Source: Lachnoclostridium sp. UBA5890 (GTDB taxonomy: Bacteria > Bacillota > Clostridia > Lachnospirales > Lachnospiraceae). Taken from it: DNA of 12,173 bases. Within the stretch, counting starts at the first letter, position 1; each line of letters opens with the position of its first letter. Below, one piece after another: positions 6,508 to 12,173 of the stretch. A model generated the notes under the pieces. It worked only from the letters and a program-made list of their open reading frames with translations. It ran no database searches and was not told the origin of the DNA. A program made the position numbers and the translations under genes. The stretch spans positions 1 to 12,173 of the forward strand of contig DJEU01000064.1 in the NCBI GenBank assembly GCA_002431395.1. Direction: 5' to 3'.

Positions 6508-6544
6508 AGGGCGGTCATTTTTTATAAAATGTTCGCCCTTTTTT
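6508..6544 (+). terminator. Rho-independent terminator after spoIIID
   Basis: AGGGCGGTCATTTT (6508-6521) pairs with AAAATGTTCGCCCT (6526-6539), apart from one U-U mismatch and one G-U wobble. The loop is four bases and a T run ends at 6544. It separates spoIIID from the rnf promoter. Confidence 0.85.
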
Positions 6545-6558
6545 CACATCTCAAAATC

Positions 6559-6587
6559 TTGTTTTTTGTAAAAAAAAGTGGTATGAT
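6559..6587 (+). promoter_or_regulatory. Probable sigma-A promoter of the rnf operon
   Basis: TTGTTT (6559-6564), a 17-bp spacer and TATGAT (6582-6587) with a TGG extension (6579-6581) make an extended -10 promoter. The start near 6594 gives a leader of about 70 bases. That leader holds a small hairpin (GTGCTTCT 6623-6630 with AGAAAGCAC 6636-6644, one bulge) before the AAAGGAGGG ribosome site. Confidence 0.65.
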
Positions 6588-6663
6588 GTAAGTTACTAGA
6601 TAAAAAATCTCAATAAAATGCAGTGCTTCTAAATAAGAAAGCACGCCAAAGGAGGGAATTACC

Positions 6664-7989
6664 TTGGGAAATTCAACCTTTAGAGGAGGAGCGCATCCGT
6701 ACGAGGGAAAAGAACTCAGCATGGATGAGCCGATTCGTGTGATGGAACCGAAAACCGAGATGGTTTTTCCGATGTCCCAGCATATCGGTGCTCCGGCAAC
6801 TCCTACGGTAGCAGTAGGTGATACAGTCAAGATGGGACAGATCATCGGCGAAGCGAGTGGATTTATCTCTGCCAACATCGTTAGTTCTGTTTCGGGAACT
6901 GTGAAAAAGATCGAACCGCGTCTGACGGGGTCCGGTGCCAAGGCAACTTGTGTTGTGATTGAAAACGATGGAGAAGATACTCCGGTAGAAGGATTAGGAG
7001 AAGACAGGGATTACACGACACTGTCCAAAGAGGAAATCCGTCAGATCATCAAGGATGCCGGTATTGTCGGAATGGGCGGAGCCGGTTTCCCGACAAATGT
7101 GAAAGTAACACCAAAGAATGAAGAGGAAATTGAGTATGTAATTATCAATGGAGCAGAATGTGAGCCATATCTGACTTCAGATTACCGCTTGATGCTTGAG
7201 CGGCCGGAAGACCTCGTTATGGGCTTGAAAGTGCTGCTTCAGTTGTTTGACAATGCAGAAGGCATTATCGCGATCGAGGATAATAAGCCGGAAGCAATCG
7301 CCAAACTGCAGTATCTGACACAGGAAGAGCCGAAAATTACGGTGAAACCGTTGAAAACGAAATATCCGCAGGGAGCAGAGCGTCAGGTGATCTATGTGAC
7401 GACAGGGCGCAAGATTTATTCGAAAATGCTGCCGGCAGATGCAGGATGCGTTGTGGACAATGTGCAGACAGTATTGGCAGTATATGATGCAGTGTGCAAA
7501 TGTACACCATCGATGACCCGTGTTATGACATTGACCGGAGATGCAATGGCACATCCGCAGAATTATAAAGTTCGTTTTGGTATGAGCCATGCGGAACTTT
7601 TGGAAGAAGCAGGCGGACTTGTGGAAGAGGGCGCAGAAAAGATTATTTCCGGCGGTCCGATGATGGGGATGGCGATGTTTGATCTCAATGTACCGATCAC
7701 CAAGACCAGTTCTTCCATCCTTGCGATGACGAAGGACGAAGTCGCAGCCAATGAACCGACAAATTGTATCCGTTGTGGACGCTGTGCAAGCGTTTGCCCA
7801 AGCCACCTCGTTCCACAGAAGATGGCAGAGGCAGCAGACCGTCAGGATCTGGATCTGTTCCAGAAATTAAATGGTATGGAATGTTACGAATGTGGTACTT
7901 GTACCTATGTTTGCCCGGCGAAGAGACGTTTGACACAATCCTTTAAGCAGGCACGCCGTGCCGTGATGGATCAGAGCCGCAAAAAATAA
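6664..7989 (+). CDS. rnfC: Rnf complex subunit RnfC (NADH/FMN-binding)
   Basis: 441 residues. The start is TTG at 6664, supported by AAAGGAGGG eight bases upstream and by the conserved FRGGAHP motif in the first twelve residues; the next ATG (6721) would remove it. The flavin/NADH region carries GMGGAGFPT (136-144) and INGAECEPYLTSDYRLM. Two [4Fe-4S] motifs follow at the C-terminus: C368, C371, C374, C378 and C407, C410, C413, C417, the second within CYECGTCTYVCP. It is the peripheral cytoplasmic subunit that exchanges electrons with NAD(H). The length is typical for clostridia, without the long repeat tail of proteobacterial RnfC. It is the first gene of the operon, 29 bp before rnfD. Confidence 0.97.
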   Translation: MGNSTFRGGAHPYEGKELSMDEPIRVMEPKTEMVFPMSQHIGAPATPTVAVGDTVKMGQIIGEASGFISANIVSSVSGTVKKIEPRLTGSGAKATCVVIENDGEDTPVEGLGEDRDYTTLSKEEIRQIIKDAGIVGMGGAGFPTNVKVTPKNEEEIEYVIINGAECEPYLTSDYRLMLERPEDLVMGLKVLLQLFDNAEGIIAIEDNKPEAIAKLQYLTQEEPKITVKPLKTKYPQGAERQVIYVTTGRKIYSKMLPADAGCVVDNVQTVLAVYDAVCKCTPSMTRVMTLTGDAMAHPQNYKVRFGMSHAELLEEAGGLVEEGAEKIISGGPMMGMAMFDLNVPITKTSSSILAMTKDEVAANEPTNCIRCGRCASVCPSHLVPQKMAEAADRQDLDLFQKLNGMECYECGTCTYVCPAKRRLTQSFKQARRAVMDQSRKK

Positions 7990-8018
7990 TTTGCGCAGAT
8001 AAATGGAGGTTATTTGAG

Positions 8019-9014
8019 ATGGAGAAATTATTAAATGTATCATCATCTCCTCATGTACGAGACAAGTCATCTACCAAATCCATCATGAGAGATGTATGTA
8101 TTGCACTGATTCCTGCGACATTAGTAGGAATTGTAAACTTTGGTGTACGTGCGCTGCTTGTCATTCTGACGACATGCGTCAGTGCTGTGCTGGCAGAGTA
8201 TGTATGGCAGAGATTAATGAAACAAAAAGTAACAACCTACGATTTTAGTGCACTTCTGACAGGACTTTTGCTGGCACTCAACCTGCCTGCAACATTGCCA
8301 CTCTGGATGTGCGTGATCGGCGGTGTATTTGCGATTATCATTGTAAAACAGTTGTTTGGTGGACTGGGTCAGAACTTCATGAACCCGGCACTCGGCGCAA
8401 GATGCTTTTTGATGCTGTCATTCAGCAGCGCTATGACAAACAGTTTTGCGATTCCGAAAGGAAATAAGATCTGGGGCGGTTATCAGGCAACACTGGACGC
8501 GGTTTCCAGTGCAACCCCATTGATGCAGGTAAAAGAGGCTACCTGTCAGGCAGACCTCGCAACGACGTTGAAAGATATGTTCCTTGGTACAACTTGGGGA
8601 ACCATCGGTGAGACATCCGCACTTGCTCTTTTGATCGGTGGAATTTACCTGATCGCGAAAAAGATCATTGACTGGAAAATTCCGGTAATTTACATAGCGA
8701 CATTTACCGTATTTACTTTGATCTACAGCTGCGCAACAGGCGCATACGTTCCGGTATTTATGGAATGGTGCGGCGGCGGTTTGATGCTTGGTGCCTTTTT
8801 CATGGCGACAGATTATGTAACAAGCCCGATCACATCCAAGGGAAAAGTATTGTATGCGATTCTTCTTGGTCTTCTGACCGGATTGTTCCGTTTCTTCGGA
8901 GAATCCGCAGAGGGTGTTTCCTTTGCAATCATCATTGGAAACCTGTTCGTGCCATTGATTGAACGAGTTACCATTCCAAAGGCATTTGGAAAGGAGGGCA
9001 AAGTCAATGAGTAG
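8019..9014 (+). CDS. rnfD: Rnf complex subunit RnfD (membrane flavoprotein)
   Basis: 331 residues with about nine to ten membrane segments. Conserved GGLGQNFMNPALGAR lies at 114-128. The flavin attachment site is T166 in DAVSSATPL, which fits the Dxx[ST]xAT pattern used by the flavin transferase ApbE for covalent FMN. RnfD spans the membrane and is related to NqrB; together with RnfG it forms the flavin part of the electron path linked to ion pumping. ATGGAGG precedes the start with a spacing of about ten bases. The last eight bases overlap rnfG, and the AAGGAGGG of rnfG lies within the rnfD 3' end, so the two are translationally coupled. Confidence 0.97.
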   Translation: MEKLLNVSSSPHVRDKSSTKSIMRDVCIALIPATLVGIVNFGVRALLVILTTCVSAVLAEYVWQRLMKQKVTTYDFSALLTGLLLALNLPATLPLWMCVIGGVFAIIIVKQLFGGLGQNFMNPALGARCFLMLSFSSAMTNSFAIPKGNKIWGGYQATLDAVSSATPLMQVKEATCQADLATTLKDMFLGTTWGTIGETSALALLIGGIYLIAKKIIDWKIPVIYIATFTVFTLIYSCATGAYVPVFMEWCGGGLMLGAFFMATDYVTSPITSKGKVLYAILLGLLTGLFRFFGESAEGVSFAIIIGNLFVPLIERVTIPKAFGKEGKVNE

Positions 9015-9705
9015 TGAGAAAAAAGAACGCTCTTTTGTGATCGATGCGATTATTCTCTGCGTCATCACATTGGTTCTGGGAGGTATCCTGGCTGGCGTTT
9101 ATACCATGACCAAAGGAACCATTGCCCAGAGACAGGCAGATACAGACAGTGAGGCCTGCAAGAAAGTCATTGCTTCCGTAGACGGTGCGACCGTTGCCGA
9201 TGCCGGCGACGATGCCGTAGCCCAGGCAAATGATTTCCTTGCCAAACACATTTTGAATTCCTCAAAAGAAGTAAAAGAGGAAGAATCCGAATCGTATTCC
9301 AAATATGTCAATGTGACAACGGTGAAGAAACTTCAGGTAAATGGTTCCGATGCCGGATATGTGTACATTGCAGATGCGAAAAAAGGTTACGGCGGAAGCA
9401 TTTCCTTTGTACTTGGCGTGTACAACGGTACGGTAACCGGTATCGAGATTACGAGCCAGTCAGAGACTGCCGGACTTGGTGCAAACTGTGAAAGCGATAG
9501 TTTTAAAGATAAATTTGCATTGGACAAGGGGCTTCAGTATCCTTCCAGTGACGAAATTCCGATGTTCTATAAAGCCGGAACAACGCCAAAAGACGAGAAG
9601 GGTCAGATTGAGGCAATGTCCGGAGCGACCGTTACTTCCCGTGCGATTGCCAATGCAGTTAAAGGTATCCTTTACTATGATAAAGAGTTAAGGGGGGCTG
9701 AATGA
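9007..9705 (+). CDS. rnfG: Rnf complex subunit RnfG (covalent FMN)
   Basis: 232 residues from the ATG at 9007, chosen because AAGGAGGG lies at 8991-8998. The longer reading from a TTG at 8959 would extend well into rnfD. One N-terminal membrane helix (about 9-32) anchors an extracytoplasmic FMN-binding domain. The attachment motif is EAMSGATVTS with T208 as the likely FMN-bearing Thr. The position six residues before it is Glu (E202) rather than the usual Asp of the ApbE recognition pattern, a conservative change. The domain also contains KGYGGSISFVLGVYNGTVTGI and the downstream SETAGLGA block typical of the RnfG/NqrC family. Its stop overlaps the rnfE start. Confidence 0.96.
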   Translation: MSSEKKERSFVIDAIILCVITLVLGGILAGVYTMTKGTIAQRQADTDSEACKKVIASVDGATVADAGDDAVAQANDFLAKHILNSSKEVKEEESESYSKYVNVTTVKKLQVNGSDAGYVYIADAKKGYGGSISFVLGVYNGTVTGIEITSQSETAGLGANCESDSFKDKFALDKGLQYPSSDEIPMFYKAGTTPKDEKGQIEAMSGATVTSRAIANAVKGILYYDKELRGAE

Positions 9706-10412
9706 TGAATAAATATACAGAACGTCTTCATAACGGTATTATCAAAGAAAATCCGACATTTGTCATGATGCTCGGTATGTGTCCGACGCTGGCTGTTACG
9801 TCAAGTGCCATCAACGCGATCGGCATGGGACTTTCTACAGCAGTAGTATTGACTTTGTCCAATATGATGATTTCGGCACTGCGGAATATTATACCGGATC
9901 GTGTACGTATTCCGGGATTTATCGTCGTTGTTGCGTCTTTCGTAACGATTGTGCAGCTGCTTTTGAAAGCCTATCTGCCGGCTCTTGACAGTGCGCTGGG
10001 TGTATATATCCCATTGATCGTTGTAAACTGTATTATTCTTGGACGTGCCGAAGCGTATGCTTCCAAGAATCCGGTTATTCTATCCGCACTGGATGGTATC
10101 GGTATGGGGCTTGGATTTACGGTCGGTCTTACCTTGATCGGTATTTTCCGTGAAATTCTCGGAAGCGGATCGATCTTTGGCTTCCATTTGATTCCGGATC
10201 AGTTCCATATCGCTATGTTTGTCATGGCACCGGGTGCATTTTTCGTACTTGCCGGACTGACTGCGATCCAGAATAAATTGAAAATGCCTTGCGCAACCAA
10301 TACACCGGAAGCAGAAGAAGCAGGATGTACCGGAAATTGTGCAGCATGTGCAAGTCATATTGAAACCTGTGGCAACACACCGGAAGAGAGAAAGGGGGAG
10401 GATGACAAATGA
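9705..10412 (+). CDS. rnfE: Rnf complex subunit RnfE, with Cys-rich C-terminal tail
   Basis: 235 residues from the second of two adjacent ATGs (9702 and 9705). The AGGGGGG at 9691-9697 is seven bases from 9705 and only four from 9702. It has about six membrane helices and is homologous to RnfA and NqrD. LGMCPTLAV holds C26 and PLIVVNCIILGRAEA holds C109. By family knowledge these form, together with the matching pair in RnfA, a [2Fe-2S] centre in the membrane. The C-terminus is extended past the membrane core and contains C208, C212, C215 and C222 in a charged tail, plus C196 just before it. This could bind a metal or be a redox-active loop; I cannot tell how common it is. The last four bases overlap rnfA (ATGA). 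Confidence 0.96.
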   Translation: MNKYTERLHNGIIKENPTFVMMLGMCPTLAVTSSAINAIGMGLSTAVVLTLSNMMISALRNIIPDRVRIPGFIVVVASFVTIVQLLLKAYLPALDSALGVYIPLIVVNCIILGRAEAYASKNPVILSALDGIGMGLGFTVGLTLIGIFREILGSGSIFGFHLIPDQFHIAMFVMAPGAFFVLAGLTAIQNKLKMPCATNTPEAEEAGCTGNCAACASHIETCGNTPEERKGEDDK

Positions 10413-10984
10413 CAATCTTTACAATTCTCTTTACGGCTGCTCTTGTAAACAACTTCGTACTGAGCCAGTTTATGGGTATCTGTCCATTCCTTGGTGTAAG
10501 TAAAAAAGTGGAAACAGCAGCAGGTATGGGAGGTGCGGTTGTATTCGTTATCACGATTGCCTCTCTTTGTACCAGTATTTTATATAATTATTTGCTTGTT
10601 CCGGCTCAGTTGGAATATTTGAACACGATTGTATTTATCCTTGTGATCGCTGCCCTTGTGCAGTTTGTAGAGATGGTTCTCAAGAAAATGATGCCGGCTC
10701 TTTACAAATCACTTGGTGTTTATCTGCCATTGATCACGACGAACTGTGCTGTACTTGGTGTAGCACTCCTTAGTGTGCAGAATGAATATGGCGTGCTTGA
10801 GAGCGTTGTAAATGGTATCGGCGCTTCTCTTGGATTCCTCCTTGCAATCGTTTTGATGGCAGGAATTCGTGAAAAATTGGAAAACAGTAACATTCCGGAA
10901 GCTTTCAAAGGTACACCGATCGTGCTGATCACAGCCGGTCTTATGGCAATTGCGTTTTGTGGCTTCGGCGGTGTGGGATTCTAA
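10409..10984 (+). CDS. rnfA: Rnf complex subunit RnfA
   Basis: 191 residues, the usual length. It is an integral membrane protein with about six helices, homologous to RnfE and inserted in the opposite orientation. C25 in FMGICPFLGVSKK and C113 in PLITTNCAVLG are the two cluster-ligand positions that pair with C26 and C109 of RnfE. The start overlaps the rnfE stop by four bases, with AAAGGGGGAGGA just upstream. The protein ends in CGFGGVGF, typical for the family, and rnfB follows after 18 bp. Confidence 0.97.
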   Translation: MTIFTILFTAALVNNFVLSQFMGICPFLGVSKKVETAAGMGGAVVFVITIASLCTSILYNYLLVPAQLEYLNTIVFILVIAALVQFVEMVLKKMMPALYKSLGVYLPLITTNCAVLGVALLSVQNEYGVLESVVNGIGASLGFLLAIVLMAGIREKLENSNIPEAFKGTPIVLITAGLMAIAFCGFGGVGF

Positions 10985-11002
10985 AGAAAGGGGCGAATTC
11001 AT

Positions 11003-11788
11003 ATGAATACGATTATTGTTTCGATGGTGCTCCTTGGAGTTCTTGGAATCGCTATCGGTCTTTTGCTTGGTGTAGCAGGTAAGTTTTTTGCGGTTGAAGT
11101 GGATGAACGTGTAGAACAGGTCAGAGAGTGTCTGCCTGGCAATAACTGCGGTGGTTGTGGTTATGCCGGATGTGACGCATTGGCAGAAGCTATCGTAGCC
11201 GGAAAGGCAGAAGTAAATGGCTGTCCGGTCGGTGGAGCGGCTGTCGCAGAGAAAATCGGCGCAATCCTCGGTGTAGAAGCCGGAGAAGCCGTGAAAATGG
11301 TTGCCAAAGTGCGTTGTGCCGGAACCTGCGAGCAGGCAAGTGTCAAATACAATTATGTAGGAGCGCAGGACTGCCGTCAGGCGGTAATGGTTCCCGGACG
11401 TGGAGACAAAGCTTGTTCTTACGGATGTCTCGGACTTGGTTCCTGTGTGGCTGCCTGCCAGTTTGGAGCCCTGTCGATCAAAGACGGTATCGCATCGGTT
11501 GACCCGGAAAAATGTGTCGCTTGTGGCAAATGTGTACAAACTTGTCCAAACGGCGTAATCTCACTCCAGCCATATGACACCAAATATCAGGTGAATTGTA
11601 ATTCGAAAGATAAAGGTAAAGATGTTATGAGTGTCTGCAAAGCCGGATGTATCGGTTGCGGTCTCTGCGTAAGACAGTGTGAATTTGGCGCTGTTACATT
11701 GGAAAACAACCTTGCAACGATCGATCCACTGAAATGCAAGGGCTGTGGAAAATGTGCAGAGAAATGTCCGAAGAAGGTTATCGCGTAG
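11003..11788 (+). CDS. rnfB: Rnf complex subunit RnfB (polyferredoxin)
   Basis: 261 residues. One N-terminal membrane helix (about 3-25) anchors a cytoplasmic iron-sulfur protein. The first Fe-S domain has C49, C52, C57 and C74 in NNCGGCGYAGC, with C43 just before. Four ferredoxin-type [4Fe-4S] motifs follow: C138/C142/C148/C152, C171/C174/C177/C181, C216/C219/C222/C226 and C245/C248/C251/C255. At least five clusters are therefore readable, in the range of multi-cluster clostridial RnfB. It is the entry point for electrons from reduced ferredoxin. AAAGGGG precedes the ATG. It is the last gene of the operon; its stop codon is directly followed by the large palindrome at 11790. Confidence 0.97.
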   Translation: MNTIIVSMVLLGVLGIAIGLLLGVAGKFFAVEVDERVEQVRECLPGNNCGGCGYAGCDALAEAIVAGKAEVNGCPVGGAAVAEKIGAILGVEAGEAVKMVAKVRCAGTCEQASVKYNYVGAQDCRQAVMVPGRGDKACSYGCLGLGSCVAACQFGALSIKDGIASVDPEKCVACGKCVQTCPNGVISLQPYDTKYQVNCNSKDKGKDVMSVCKAGCIGCGLCVRQCEFGAVTLENNLATIDPLKCKGCGKCAEKCPKKVIA

Positions 11789-11789
11789 T

Positions 11790-12052
11790 ATCTTTGGCAT
11801 CTTCTCCTTGCAGAACGAATTTCTGCGGAGGAGAATGCAGGTCTTTCTTTCGAAGAAGGAAAAAAGATGTTTCGTGCAGAAAACTTGAAAAGATATAAAG
11901 GAAAAAGTTCCGATTGCGGTGCGCAATCGGGGCTTTTTCTGCTTTATCCCTTTTCTTCAGACAGTTCTGCACTCCGCATCTCCTTTTTCTCAGGAAATCC
12001 CACGCATTCTCTGCTCCGCAGAAATAGTTCCGCTGGGAAAGATGCCAAAGAT
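11790..12052. repeat. About 263-bp imperfect palindrome (fold-back element) after rnfB
   Basis: The outer ends are perfect 14-bp inverted repeats: ATCTTTGGCATCTT (11790-11803) and AAGATGCCAAAGAT (12039-12052). Reading inward, the two arms share a colinear series of inverted blocks (written as on the right arm): CTCCGCAGAAAT, GCATTCTC, CATCT, TTCTGCAC, CTTTTC, CTTTAT, CTTTTTC and GCAATCGG. These converge on the terminator loop near 11920. Each arm also contains a shorter hairpin of its own (11797-11838 on the left). No credible gene lies inside. It resembles a MITE-like or fold-back repeat, or a long structured RNA. No clear target-site duplication is visible. Confidence 0.75.
11902..11938 (+). 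terminator. Rho-independent terminator of the rnf operon, likely bidirectional
   Basis: AAAAAGTTCCGATTGC (11902-11917) pairs with GCAATCGGGGCTTTTT (11923-11938) through 16 bp with two G-U wobbles and a five-base loop. The A run on one side and T run on the other make it usable in both directions. It forms the centre of the surrounding palindrome. Confidence 0.85.
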
Positions 12053-12061
12053 CCGTATGGT

Positions 12062-12173
12062 GGAGGGAGCACCCCGGAAAAGAGGAAAAGCAAGTCGGCC
12101 CGAGGTGAGTCGCCGCCCCGAGATGAGGGAATGCACCCCGGAAGGCGGGGAAAGCAAGTCGCTCAGAGGTGAG
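12062..12173. repeat. Two copies of a roughly 64-bp direct repeat, running to the window edge
   Basis: Copy one (about 12062-12109) and copy two (about 12125-12173) share, in order, GAGGGA, GCACCCCGGAA, AAAGCAAGTCG and GAGGTGAG, at an offset of 62-64 bp. The repeat is GC-rich compared with the surroundings. The second copy adds a short hairpin (CCCCG/CGGGG). Further copies may lie beyond the window. No protein or known RNA family is recognised. Confidence 0.7.

Noticed and set aside
6594..6663. Riboswitch or attenuator in the rnf leader
   Set aside because: The leader is only about 70 bases with one small bulged hairpin and no T run or alternative terminator fold; it is too small for a known riboswitch class that I can recognise.
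7177..7806. Minus-strand open reading frame opposite rnfC
   Set aside because: The Cys/His/Arg-rich product has no recognisable domain and mirrors the codon pattern of rnfC.
10709..11539. Long minus-strand open reading frame opposite rnfA/rnfB
   Set aside because: It has a Cys/Thr/Ser/His-rich composition typical of antisense shadows, no family motifs and no ribosome site, and it overlaps two certain genes.
11867..12172. Open reading frame of about 101 codons downstream of rnfB
   Set aside because: It runs through the terminator, the right arm of the palindrome and the direct repeats, has no ribosome binding site and has a low-complexity basic product. It is most likely a by-product of repeat sequence.
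12062..12173. CRISPR array
   Set aside because: Only two imperfect units in which the whole 64 bp is related. There is no short identical repeat with unique spacers and no cas genes.

Overview
The window looks like chromosome from an anaerobic, spore-forming Clostridia, most likely a Lachnospiraceae gut-type bacterium. The reasons are the clostridial rnfCDGEAB gene order, a SpoIIID sporulation regulator just upstream, a CarD-family regulator, a Gram-positive agr-type peptide quorum-sensing locus, strong AGGAGG-type ribosome binding sites and AT-rich spacers. The first half (about 1-5600) reads as more AT-rich than the rnf half. The species cannot be fixed from the sequence.

Layout. (1) 34-855: a hypothetical protein with a PD-(D/E)XK nuclease-like C-terminal domain. 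(2) 893-3861: a complete agr-like quorum-sensing locus in the order A-C-D-B: LytTR response regulator, GHKL sensor kinase, a 51-residue cyclic peptide precursor and its processing protease. A 12-bp direct repeat with a 20-bp period sits just upstream of a sigma-A-like promoter in front of agrD and is a good candidate response-regulator operator. The locus ends in a GAAA-tetraloop terminator. (3) 4030-5520: an unrecognised, exported or membrane-anchored protein of 496 residues with its own extended -10 promoter. (4) 5521-5667: a spacer with a 19-bp direct repeat, a small inverted repeat and the carD promoter. (5) 5668-6500: carD and spoIIID, separated by a 68-bp spacer in which a terminator-like hairpin, a sigma-E-like -10 box and the spoIIID Shine-Dalgarno sequence overlap. 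(6) 6559-11788: a promoter and the six-gene rnf operon (C, D, G, E, A, B), all in tight order with short overlaps. It encodes the membrane ferredoxin:NAD+ oxidoreductase that couples electron transfer to Na+ or H+ export. (7) 11789-12173: no credible gene. This stretch holds a roughly 263-bp imperfect palindrome, centred on the rnf terminator and with 14-bp perfect terminal inverted repeats. It is followed by two copies of a roughly 64-bp direct repeat that run to the window edge.

How the parts work together. AgrD would be cut and cyclised by AgrB, exported, sensed by the kinase and relayed to the LytTR regulator, which probably activates agrDB through the repeat at 3000-3031. The Rnf proteins form one membrane complex: RnfB takes electrons from ferredoxin, RnfA/E carry them through the membrane, RnfD/G carry covalent flavin, and RnfC reduces NAD+. 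The most notable points are the complete agr circuit with a readable peptide and operator, the overlapping terminator/promoter/SD in front of spoIIID, and the large fold-back element with tandem repeats after rnfB.
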